Below, piece by piece: positions 55,268-63,284 of a DNA stretch of 64,000 bases (position 1 is the stretch's first letter; every line of letters starts with the position of its first letter). This DNA comes from Paenibacillus montaniterrae. GTDB lineage: Bacteria > Bacillota > Bacilli > Paenibacillales > Paenibacillaceae. The position numbers were made by a program, and so were the translations under genes. The notes under the pieces were generated by a model. That model searched no databases. It saw only the letters and a program-made list of their open reading frames with translations, and was not told the DNA's origin. The stretch spans positions 248,001 through 312,000 of the forward strand of contig NZ_BOSE01000002.1 of the NCBI RefSeq assembly GCF_018403185.1, given 5' to 3'.

Positions 55268-57541
55268 CTACCATGTCCGTCCTTTCCTGCGGTCATCAGC
55301 CGTAACAAATGCTTCTATCGTCGGTTGTCCAAATTCCTCCTGCACTTCTAAATAGAATGCATATTTGCCCACTTTATTGGTCTGATACTGAACGGTCGTA
55401 TTGTTGCCCGTATTGATCACAACCTTCGCTTCATTGAACACGCCATCATTGTTGGCATCATAGACGACATACCAGGTCCGTTTTACTATCGGGTCCCCAT
55501 CTATCGAGTAGGAATGATCATGCAGCTCGAACGTAGCCAGATTGTTATTGTTAGGATCACGATATACTTTTTGCTGAAATGTAAAGTCTACTACAGGCGG
55601 TTCGTCAGGCTTAATCGTAATGGTACGCTGCACCGTGCTTTTATAGCCTGCCGTATTTTCTACCGATAACGTAATGAGGTAATCACCAGCCTGCTTAAAC
55701 AGCACATCAAATTGTTTTTTACCTTTCAAGCTTCCGCTATATTTAATAGCGGTTGTCGGAATATTGGCACTTACTGGCTCAATCGTCCAGGTTGTTTTCT
55801 CTGCTACGACCGGATACTTCGCTGGTGAATTAGACGCTTCCTTAAACGTCACCTTGCGATTTTCTTTCAGCGTGCCACTTTGCTCGATTGCAGCCTCGAT
55901 AGTCGGCTCTACTACAACCAGTGAATGGTATGTGCCATGCTGCAGCCCATCATTATCTTTTACATAGAGCAAAACTTGCTGCAGACCGAGCTTGTCATAC
56001 CAGGCCGTAACCGCTGAATAAGTCGGATCAAATTTGTTTTGCTGGATGTCTGGATCTTTGGCATTTGGCAAGCTCCACTTATACTCAGCGATTGTTCCGT
56101 CTGGATCATAGGAATCGTAACCGTCAAAGGTCGTATAATCACCTAGCTTGACCTCAGATAAACCGTTAATAACTGCGACTGGCGGCTGCTTTGCTGGCCC
56201 CTGCGTTGGAGCTGGCGTTGGTATGGGGGCTTCTTTGTACACGTAGGTCGAAGCTTGCAGCAAGCCACTGTTTAACTCGCATTTGTAATAGGAGCTGGCT
56301 TTACATTCTGCTTTGATGCGGCCGGCGAACTGCTGAGTCAGGTCCTTGATGCTGGAGCTGCTTAAACGTGATTTGCTAATCGTGTATTTGTACGTTTTCT
56401 TCACCGTTGCTTTACCGTTAGCAACGATTTTATCGCCTTTCCCATCGGAAATCATCGTACCATCCTCTAATCTTAAATAAAGTAAATAATGAGAAAGTAC
56501 GTTCGGATTTTCGATATTGACAACCTTACCTTCAAGAATTAGATTTACAACAATATCATTACCCTTGAATTGTACACTCGTCGGATCTGCGGTTAACGTA
56601 CCAACAAGCGAAGGCTGACCGAATGGAACATAGTCATACGAAACATTACCCCAATATTTATATGCCGTTATAGGAATAGTATCTGCTGTAATGGTGTACT
56701 CATAGAAAGCTGGGTACATCCAGCAAGCTGCATGTCCTGTAAGGAACTTTGGATCATTCGGCTTAATTGGGGAATCAGTCATTCGCTTAATAAAATTACT
56801 TTGAAAGTTGTACATTACACCAATGGTCGGCTTTTTAGGATCGTATTGTTTTGGAAAAACAGCTTTACCATTTGCTGAGGTATCAACTGGTTTTACAGAG
56901 TGTTTTTCTATTCTCAATGAATTTGGTTTAATTAAGCTACGATCTATCTGTTCTTTTCCTAGAACATTTTGAGTCTCTTTATCAAGCGCAAAGAAATACG
57001 TATTGTTAAGATTTAGCGTCGGGCTAGTATAGGTCATCACACTACGAATAATATCAGTAGGCAGCTCAGTTGGGATTTTGGATCGATTTGGATTTACGTA
57101 ATCGATCAAGTCTACACCGAAATCTGGAACTGTTCGCGTATTTACTTGCCACTTGATACCGTCACTGTATCTACAAACTGCATTACCTGGATTGGACTGA
57201 AATGGCTCACTATAACCATTTGAAAACCCCTCAACTGTATAAGACTTTTGTGCTTCCTTTTTACCTTCTATTTCAAGCATAAGCTGACGTTTACCGTTAC
57301 GCTCAACTACTTCTTTTTTCAAAACCTTCATACCTTCTTCTACTTTCACCGATGCAAGATCAACCTCAGATGCATCTTGTGCGAGATCAATATAAAATGT
57401 CGCTTTCGGCTTAGTAATATGCTGATCAGTTACTTGTAGTGCTTTAGAGTCCTGCTTCTTTCCTGAACTTGAAATTACTGTATTAGGAAATAAACTGATT
57501 AGCAATACAATAATTAGAATATAGTGAACGGTTCTTCTCAT
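55268..57541 (-). CDS. Secreted PKD-domain protein, 757 aa
   Basis: Signal peptide (MRRTVHYILIIVLLISLFPNTVIS). The N-terminal 430 residues are unrecognised and contain four to six cysteines. A Pro/Thr/Ala-rich hinge (PIPTPAPTQGPAKQ) precedes PKD-like repeats (KQPPVAVINGLSEVKLGDYT, YDSYDPDGTIAEYKW and a later DEPPVVDFTF). Start ATG overlaps the stop of the stalk-domain gene by one base (TAATG), and the stop lies 22 bp before the next gene, so the three genes form one operon. Function unknown; likely a surface partner of the 1625-residue protein. Confidence 0.75.
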   Translation of the reverse strand: MRRTVHYILIIVLLISLFPNTVISSSGKKQDSKALQVTDQHITKPKATFYIDLAQDASEVDLASVKVEEGMKVLKKEVVERNGKRQLMLEIEGKKEAQKSYTVEGFSNGYSEPFQSNPGNAVCRYSDGIKWQVNTRTVPDFGVDLIDYVNPNRSKIPTELPTDIIRSVMTYTSPTLNLNNTYFFALDKETQNVLGKEQIDRSLIKPNSLRIEKHSVKPVDTSANGKAVFPKQYDPKKPTIGVMYNFQSNFIKRMTDSPIKPNDPKFLTGHAACWMYPAFYEYTITADTIPITAYKYWGNVSYDYVPFGQPSLVGTLTADPTSVQFKGNDIVVNLILEGKVVNIENPNVLSHYLLYLRLEDGTMISDGKGDKIVANGKATVKKTYKYTISKSRLSSSSIKDLTQQFAGRIKAECKASSYYKCELNSGLLQASTYVYKEAPIPTPAPTQGPAKQPPVAVINGLSEVKLGDYTTFDGYDSYDPDGTIAEYKWSLPNAKDPDIQQNKFDPTYSAVTAWYDKLGLQQVLLYVKDNDGLQHGTYHSLVVVEPTIEAAIEQSGTLKENRKVTFKEASNSPAKYPVVAEKTTWTIEPVSANIPTTAIKYSGSLKGKKQFDVLFKQAGDYLITLSVENTAGYKSTVQRTITIKPDEPPVVDFTFQQKVYRDPNNNNLATFELHDHSYSIDGDPIVKRTWYVVYDANNDGVFNEAKVVINTGNNTTVQYQTNKVGKYAFYLEVQEEFGQPTIEAFVTADDRRKGRTW

Positions 57542-58464
57542 TAATTCACCTTTTCAGCAATTAAAACTGGATTATTGATTGTCCCATGTTTTGAACTTAT
57601 AACGATAAAATCTATCGGAGAATCATCTTTTTTCAAAAGAGCAACATAACCTGTAACTGATTCGCTTGGTTCTAATGACCATGTGTAAAGATAATCGTCA
57701 TTATTTGAAAATCCATATGATAAGGTTTTTCCCATAGCGGTTAACGCTCCAATCTTGAGTTGTAGATCAGAATAATCTCTAGCAATAGATTTATTGGTCT
57801 TATTTGTAATCGTGACCTTCATAAAAAGAATGTGATTGGCCAAATCATACTCATCAAATTTATATTTTTGTTGCAAAGCCTTCCCCTCAACAGAATTCGC
57901 CTTATATAAAAACGCATCATGATAAGTAAATTCTAATCCACCAGCTGCGATTGAAATAGGCAGTGCTTTAACTTCTTTCAACCCATAATCTGCAAAGTTA
58001 TGATTCACGACTTCTTTGTCACCTGTAATGAAATTCACTGTATTACTTGCACTATCAAAGCTAATTTTCACGCCCAGCCCCTGCCCAATAAAGCGAGCTG
58101 GAATGAACACACGCCCCTGCTTCATTTCCGCTACAGTATCCATAGTGACCGATTTTCCATTAACCGTGATTACTTTTTTGCCAACCGTAACAGATACCGT
58201 GTTGCTCCCTCTTGAAAGTGTAGCTGTTTGCTTAGCGTTATCCCACTTGATGTTTTTACTTTCTACGCCAAGTGCGTTTGCAATTAAGCGCAATGAGCCC
58301 ATTGTGCGGTTGTCCTTGTTAATATAAGGCTGTGGCTCGCCTGCTGGCGTTACAAACAGCCTGCCGTCCACCTTAAACGTCGGAACCTTGCTGGCTGCCG
58401 TTACACTGCCCGCCAAACTAATAACCATCATCATACTCAGAATCATTGCTATCATTTTTTTCAT
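57541..58464 (-). CDS. Secreted stalk-domain protein, first gene of PKD operon
   Basis: 307 residues. Signal peptide (about 1-24), then a copper-amine-oxidase-N stalk domain (about 30-145: FKVDGRLFVTPAGEPQPYIN, RTMGSLRLIANALGVE, GRVFIPARFIGQGLGVKISF). The second half (about 155-305) looks like a beta-sandwich with FMKVTITNKTNKSIARDYSD, similar to extracellular DUF4352-type domains. Its stop overlaps the start of the PKD gene. A promoter and an attenuator-like hairpin precede it at 58538-58600. Confidence 0.82.
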   Translation of the reverse strand: MKKMIAMILSMMMVISLAGSVTAASKVPTFKVDGRLFVTPAGEPQPYINKDNRTMGSLRLIANALGVESKNIKWDNAKQTATLSRGSNTVSVTVGKKVITVNGKSVTMDTVAEMKQGRVFIPARFIGQGLGVKISFDSASNTVNFITGDKEVVNHNFADYGLKEVKALPISIAAGGLEFTYHDAFLYKANSVEGKALQQKYKFDEYDLANHILFMKVTITNKTNKSIARDYSDLQLKIGALTAMGKTLSYGFSNNDDYLYTWSLEPSESVTGYVALLKKDDSPIDFIVISSKHGTINNPVLIAEKVN

Positions 58465-58537
58465 TGTTATTCACTCTCCATTACTTTTTATGTATTGGTG
58501 CTTCAAATGCGTAAGCATAAACTGCTCACCCGACAAC

Positions 58538-58566
58538 AAAAAAAGCACCTCCTCGTCGGGAAGTGC
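58538..58566 (-). terminator. Terminator-like hairpin in leader of PKD operon
   Basis: On the minus strand AAGCACTTCCC pairs with GAGGTGCTT, followed by seven T. It lies 74 bp upstream of the first start codon and only a few bases after a TGCTATAGT promoter-like box (about 58580-58590). Confidence 0.65.
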
Positions 58567-58729
58567 TTCTTCGTTATGTATACTATAGCATACTGACCCA
58601 ATTATTTCTATATCTTTATTTTACTTCTTATTTTAATGCTCATCTGTCAAAAAAAGCTCGACTCACTCAAACTTGCCATCTAAAGCTATAGCAATCAACA
58701 GTGTAAAATGCAATAGCCCTTTATAGTCA

Positions 58730-58757
58730 TTTGGCCTGCCATCAGACATGCTATAAT
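58730..58757 (+). promoter_or_regulatory. Promoter of two-component system
   Basis: TTTGGC (58730-58735), 16 bp, then TATAAT (58752-58757) with TG extension. Confidence 0.6.
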
Positions 58758-58790
58758 GGTCATAATGCTTTCATTTGAAAGGAGTACCCA

Positions 58791-59444
58791 ATGTCTAACG
58801 CAAGCTGTCGTATTTTAATTATAGATGATCATGAGCATGCGCGCGAAGGAATTCGCACCATTATTGGACAGGATCCTCATTTTATTATTGTAGCGGAAGG
58901 GGCTTCTGGCGAGGAGGCGATTTCGCTAACCGAACTGTATATGCCGGATCTTATTTTAATGGACATCCAAATGCCTGGAATGGGCGGACTCGAAGCAACC
59001 AAGCAGCTTAAAAACAGCTTTCCATATATTAAAATTATTATGGTGACCGTATCCGACGATATTACACATCTGTTCGAGGCGATCAAGCATGGCGCACAGG
59101 GCTATTTGCTTAAAAATTTGCAGCCGAGCGCATGGCATGATTATTTGCATGCAGTAGCACTGGATGAAGCGCCAGTTACAAAGGAGCTCGCATTTCGCAT
59201 GCTCAAGGAATTTGCTGCCAATCGCGCTTCAGAAGCAAACAAGCATCCGCTTACAGCACGTGAGCAGGATATTTTGCGCCTTGTCGCCAAAGGCTATGTC
59301 AACCGTGAAATTGCAGCGCAGCTCGATATTTCAGAGCACACTGTGAAAAACCATCTAAAAAACATTTTGCAAAAGCTGCATTTAAGCAATCGTGTCCAGT
59401 TAACCCGCTACGCCTACGAACAAGGCTGGGTACATGACAAGTAG
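58791..59444 (+). CDS. NarL/LuxR-type response regulator
   Basis: 217 residues. Receiver domain with acidic pocket IIDDH, phospho-acceptor Asp58 (LILMDIQMPG) and Lys in GYLLKN; C-terminal LuxR helix-turn-helix (PLTAREQDILRLVAKGYVNR, then SEHTVKNHLKNILQKLHLSNR). GAAAGGAG precedes the ATG. It is 9 bp upstream of its kinase gene. Convergent with the nos genes, which suggests but does not prove that it controls them; NarL-type systems often govern respiratory genes. Confidence 0.92.
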   Translation: MSNASCRILIIDDHEHAREGIRTIIGQDPHFIIVAEGASGEEAISLTELYMPDLILMDIQMPGMGGLEATKQLKNSFPYIKIIMVTVSDDITHLFEAIKHGAQGYLLKNLQPSAWHDYLHAVALDEAPVTKELAFRMLKEFAANRASEANKHPLTAREQDILRLVAKGYVNREIAAQLDISEHTVKNHLKNILQKLHLSNRVQLTRYAYEQGWVHDK

Positions 59445-59453
59445 GAGGAAACG

Positions 59454-60272
59454 ATGTCTTACAAACTAAACAAATGGCTCATTTTAATTATTCCTACCGT
59501 TACAATTGGCTTATGGGAATACATTCGTCATGAATTTTTGCTTTCCTACATTTCGATGGAGCTGGGAAATTTACTGTCGCCGATCATCGTATTTATCGTG
59601 ACCATCGTTTTTCTTACCAAGCTTTTTTCCAATATGGAACGCAATCAGCAGGAGTTGACGGAAGCAAAAGCGATGCAGGACGTGCTGCTGGAACGCGAGC
59701 ATATCGCAGCTGAATTGCATGATGGCATTGCTCAATCGTTATTTTTGCTAAATGTTCAGCTGGAGCAAGCGTATCGCGAGCAATCCGAAGAGCACTATAC
59801 AAAACTAAAAGCACAAATTCATCATACCAATGCCTACGTCCGCGAAGCGATTACGAGCCTGCGCTCGCCAATTAAAGTGCAAAGCCTGCAGCTAAAGGAG
59901 CAGCTTGCCCAATTTCTAAATGAGCTGGAAATGAGAATGGACGTTACCATTCAGCTGAATTGGAAGCTTAACGACGAGCTGCTTACGTTAAAGGAACGAA
60001 TCGACCTGCTGCTGTCAATTCGCGAAGGCTTGTACAACATCAAGAAGCATGCCAAGGCAGACCACATCTGGATTGATGCCTTTCCGACTGAAAAAGGCTG
60101 GTATTGCTGCGTTCGCGATAACGGTGTTGGTTTTCTGGAAGAAGACCTTTCACGCAGCGAGCAATTCGGCTTGTCGATGGTGCATGAACGTGCAGAGCGC
60201 TGGGATTGGAGCTTTGAAATTGAACGAAGAAACGAGCAAACGTATTTCCGCATCACGAAAAACAAGGCATAA
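59454..60272 (+). CDS. Sensor histidine kinase (HisKA_3)
   Basis: 272 residues. Two membrane helices (about 8-25 and 42-57) with a very short outside loop, then a HisKA_3 domain with phospho-acceptor His89 in AAELHDGIAQSLFLLNVQLE, and an HATPase domain (REGLYNIKKHAKA, CVRDNGVGF, GLSMVHERAERW). The lack of a sensory domain suggests membrane or redox sensing, or a partner protein. Pairs with the response regulator directly upstream. Confidence 0.9.
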   Translation: MSYKLNKWLILIIPTVTIGLWEYIRHEFLLSYISMELGNLLSPIIVFIVTIVFLTKLFSNMERNQQELTEAKAMQDVLLEREHIAAELHDGIAQSLFLLNVQLEQAYREQSEEHYTKLKAQIHHTNAYVREAITSLRSPIKVQSLQLKEQLAQFLNELEMRMDVTIQLNWKLNDELLTLKERIDLLLSIREGLYNIKKHAKADHIWIDAFPTEKGWYCCVRDNGVGFLEEDLSRSEQFGLSMVHERAERWDWSFEIERRNEQTYFRITKNKA

Positions 60273-60300
60273 GCGAATTAACCATCGCCTATGCCTTGCT
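60262..60300. terminator. Bidirectional terminator between kinase and nos operon
   Basis: CAAGGCATA-GCG pairs with CGC-TATGCCTTG; five T follow on the minus strand. Overlaps the kinase stop. Confidence 0.8.
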
Positions 60301-60343
60301 TGTTGCTTTAACATCGTTGCTGCCGCTATGACATTCCTAGCAG

Positions 60344-60898
60344 CTAATTCCCTGCTCCCGGGGCAACAATTGCCGTATGCTGCAAAATTTCCTCAATCGA
60401 CGTATATGCGCCGTAATGAATATGCTGGATAGTGCCTTCGCCATCTACTAGCACCGTTGCCGGGTAGCCTTTAATGCCCAGAGCCTGCTTCCAGGCAAGC
60501 TGCTCGTCGCGCAAGATGTGCATCGTCAGGTCATAGCGCTCAATCATCGGCTCAATCCGTTCAAGACCTTCCTTCATATTGATCGCAACAAAGTCGACAT
60601 CCGGCGCAAAGGCTTGGGCTTCATTAAGCAGCGGCAGCTCATTAATACAAGGCTTGCACCAGCTTGCCCATAAATTAATAAGCATAGGCGAGCCGTCAGC
60701 AGGCTGTAGCACCGTGCTTTCGCCTGTCAGCTCAAGCAGCTCGATGGCCGGCATAGCATCTCCTGCTCGCACTATATCAAGCTGTTTTCCGGTTGAAGCA
60801 TTCTCAACGTAAATGAATGTGGCTGCGAGTATAATTGCAGCAGCGAACAGCAGCTGCGTCCAGTGCCGCCTATTGAAAAATGATTTACGCTCGTACAC
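60344..60898 (-). CDS. TlpA-like membrane-anchored thioredoxin
   Basis: 184 residues from a GTG at 60898 that overlaps the end of nosF by 14 bp; GGAGGGAG lies 9 bp upstream. One membrane helix (about 15-31) places a TlpA/ResA-type thioredoxin domain outside the cell. Active site Cys81-Lys-Pro-Cys84 (NLWASWCKPCINELP), cis-Pro in KGYPATVLVD. As last gene of the nos operon it probably reduces cysteine pairs of copper or haem delivery proteins, for example on NosL or NosZ. Scaffold role in copper handling is inference. Confidence 0.88.
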   Translation of the reverse strand: MYERKSFFNRRHWTQLLFAAAIILAATFIYVENASTGKQLDIVRAGDAMPAIELLELTGESTVLQPADGSPMLINLWASWCKPCINELPLLNEAQAFAPDVDFVAINMKEGLERIEPMIERYDLTMHILRDEQLAWKQALGIKGYPATVLVDGEGTIQHIHYGAYTSIEEILQHTAIVAPGAGN

Positions 60899-61664
60899 GC
60901 TCCATCGCTCCCTCCTCGCCCCAAAAGATTGCCTCATAAGCTCTTTGCAGACCTTGCTCACCGTATTGCAGCCGAATTTGCTCGTAGCTGGAAGATAGCT
61001 TAACCTCCCCTTGGTCCAGCATAACGATGTAGTCGGCTGCAGCCTCGGCAACCTGAAGCTGATGCGTAGAAAACAGCACAATTGCTCCTCCCCTCGCCGC
61101 TTCATCAATAATTGCAACAAACCGTTTCATCCAGTACGGATCTAGTCCATTAGTCGGCTCATCGAGCAGCAGCAGCGACGGCTTGCTTAGCAGCGCTTGA
61201 GCCAGCAGCAGCCTTTGACGCATCCCCTTGGAAAATTGATGAACCTTTTTCTTGCCTGTTTCGTGCAAGCCGACCAGCTCTAATAGCTCTCGTACTCGAT
61301 TAACAGGCTGCTGCTTAAGCTCAGCCCAAAATTTTAATGACTCATAGGCTGTAAAGCTGCCTGTAAATTGATAATCGTCAGGCATGTAGCCCAGCTCTGC
61401 CAAATATTGATCGCGCTGTTCATGCAATGCTGTGCCGTGCAAAACGATGCTGCCGCTGGACGGCCTGCTTAAGTCGGCAATCATGCGAATAATGCTGCTT
61501 TTGCCTGCACCATTACCGCCGCAAAGCGCCACAATTTGCCCGGCAGCTATGCTTAAAGATAGCGGAGCAACCAGCTGCTTGTTGCCAATCACTTTGGATA
61601 TATGGTCCAGCTCCAGCGTTAAACTGCTCATTGCTAGCGCCGCATCATTGTGCATATTATCCAC
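60885..61664 (-). CDS. nosF: NosF, ABC transporter ATP-binding protein
   Basis: 259 residues from a GTG at 61664 (GGGGGAG 5 bp upstream), overlapping nosY by 8 bp. Walker A GGNGAGKSS, signature FSKGMRQRLLLAQAL, Walker B LLLLDEPTNGLD, switch His in FSTHQ. With NosY and NosD it forms the NosDFY complex needed to mature the copper sites of nitrous oxide reductase. Assignment rests on the neighbours, since the ATPase by itself is of the general CcmA-like type. Confidence 0.85.
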   Translation of the reverse strand: MDNMHNDAALAMSSLTLELDHISKVIGNKQLVAPLSLSIAAGQIVALCGGNGAGKSSIIRMIADLSRPSSGSIVLHGTALHEQRDQYLAELGYMPDDYQFTGSFTAYESLKFWAELKQQPVNRVRELLELVGLHETGKKKVHQFSKGMRQRLLLAQALLSKPSLLLLDEPTNGLDPYWMKRFVAIIDEAARGGAIVLFSTHQLQVAEAAADYIVMLDQGEVKLSSSYEQIRLQYGEQGLQRAYEAIFWGEEGAMERVRA

Positions 61665-62478
61665 GCTGACTCCCCCTTTTCCATCTCCAGCCAGCCAACG
61701 ACAAAAAGCCAAGCGTATAGCCTAATATCAACAGAACGAAAGCGAAATGGCCAGATGGATGCCTGATCCAGGTTATCCACTGATAGTATTCGGGTCCGAC
61801 GATCGTTCCTCCGCCAAGCGTCGTAATGATATACACTCTAATCCACTCGGCCGGATTAACAAACGTCAGCACAGTCAGCAGCGGCTTGATCCATAAATAA
61901 GGAAGCTGTCCAAGCAGAGCGATCATAATTGGCGACCAGCCGATAATGAAGAAAAACCAAATGCCAATTACATAAGTAAGCGCCTGCCAGCGCGTTGCGG
62001 CCAGTGAGCCGACAAGCATCGCAATCGCTAAAAACGTCATAATCAGAAGCAGCGCGAACAGAAACAACAGGCTGTACGTTGAGGCTGCAAAACCGCCTGT
62101 GCTTAAGCTGCTAATGATCCCGGTTACCCCGTAGCCGATTGTTACAATTATACAGAGCACAATAAGCAAGCCTGCATATTTGCCGCCCAGCCAGCTCGAT
62201 ACGGGCAAGCGATACGTATAAAGCAAAGCCGCACTGCCATCCTCTTTTTCCCCGGTCAGTGAAAATGAACCCAGCATAAGCGTAATTAAAGGCAGCAAAT
62301 AAAGCGTTAAATTCATAAGCAAGCCTGTTATGCCGGAATACCCCGAGGCATAGCCCTGCTGATTAATAAGCAGCAGACTGAGCATGAATACGATAAATAA
62401 TGTCAGAAAAGAGTAGGACCAAGGATTTCGAAAGCCCAGCTTAAGCTCTCGCTTCATGATCGTCGTAAAATGATTCAT
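61657..62478 (-). CDS. nosY: NosY, ABC transporter permease
   Basis: 273 residues with six membrane helices. NosY/ABC2-type features: KRELKLGFRNPWSYSFLTLF at the N-terminus, the loop GSFSLTGEKEDGSAALLYTYRLPVSSWLGGKY and a late FVNPAEWIRV motif typical of NosY. ATG at 62478 follows AAAGGAG. Coupled to nosF downstream by overlap. Confidence 0.88.
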   Translation of the reverse strand: MNHFTTIMKRELKLGFRNPWSYSFLTLFIVFMLSLLLINQQGYASGYSGITGLLMNLTLYLLPLITLMLGSFSLTGEKEDGSAALLYTYRLPVSSWLGGKYAGLLIVLCIIVTIGYGVTGIISSLSTGGFAASTYSLLFLFALLLIMTFLAIAMLVGSLAATRWQALTYVIGIWFFFIIGWSPIMIALLGQLPYLWIKPLLTVLTFVNPAEWIRVYIITTLGGGTIVGPEYYQWITWIRHPSGHFAFVLLILGYTLGFLSLAGWRWKRGSQRG

Positions 62479-62549
62479 TGTATTCTCCTTTAAGCGCGTG
62501 AACATCCTCTATAAATGCGTGTTCAACAAGCTCTCGCTTTCAACCACTC

Positions 62550-63284
62550 TTACGCAGCATGCCCTTCCGCACCTGACTCGCCTGCTCCATGCCCGTCTGC
62601 GCCGTGCTCATCTGTACCGTGTTCGTCTGTTCCATGCGCATCTGTTCCATGCTCATTATTACTATGTCCGCCCATGCCGTGCTCATCTGCACCATGCCCT
62701 TCTGTGCCGTGCTCATCTGCACCATGCCCTTCTGTGCCATGTTCATCTGCACCATGTGCTTCTTCGCCAGCAGCATCATGGCTGTGCGAGTGACCCTCGC
62801 CATGCTCATGCGAGCCCATCATTTCCATATTCACTGCCCAGCTGTGCGAAGCTAGTCCCTCGGATGTCAATATCGAGCCGACTCCATGCTCCGCAATATA
62901 GCTTTCCGCATCTTCTTCCTTCTCAAAGGAAAGTATGCCATAGGCCATAGGTGTTTGAATCGAAGCATCATACACATAGTAGGCTTTGTCGTATTTGATC
63001 CACTCCAGGCTGTTGTAGTCGCGCACATAGGTGGCAGCTATTTGCTCACTGCCATTTTCCTCGCGCCATTGATTGAGACAGCCCAAATCATCGAACTTTA
63101 ACGAGCGGCCTTCCTTCGTAATAATTTGCGTCGCATAAGCATCATCTTTAATCGCCATATTGCATATTTCGCAGCGATCGACTTCTTCATTAATCGCGAC
63201 CGGCGGATATTGCTCCTTTCCGCAGCCTGCGATAATCAGCATCACCGCAATCATTGCAGCGCCAATCCATTTCCATTGCTTCAT
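62550..63284 (-). CDS. nosL: NosL copper-chaperone lipoprotein with His-rich tail
   Basis: 244 residues. Lipobox LIIAGC (Cys21) and the NosL core (about 30-155) with CEICNMAI (Cys38, Cys41, Met43), FDDLGCLNQW and YVYDASIQTPMAYG. NosL binds copper and delivers it to apo-NosZ. Residues 157-244 form an extra tail with 18 histidines in repeats such as ADEHGTEGHG, encoded by 30-bp tandem DNA repeats (about 62553-62816). The start ATG overlaps the nosD stop (ATGA). Confidence 0.92.
   Translation of the reverse strand: MKQWKWIGAAMIAVMLIIAGCGKEQYPPVAINEEVDRCEICNMAIKDDAYATQIITKEGRSLKFDDLGCLNQWREENGSEQIAATYVRDYNSLEWIKYDKAYYVYDASIQTPMAYGILSFEKEEDAESYIAEHGVGSILTSEGLASHSWAVNMEMMGSHEHGEGHSHSHDAAGEEAHGADEHGTEGHGADEHGTEGHGADEHGMGGHSNNEHGTDAHGTDEHGTDEHGADGHGAGESGAEGHAA

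Noticed and set aside
62498..62950. Long open frames opposite or overlapping the nosL tail
   Set aside because: They arise from the 30-bp repeat and have no ribosome site; the nosL frame has lipobox, NosL core and operon overlap.
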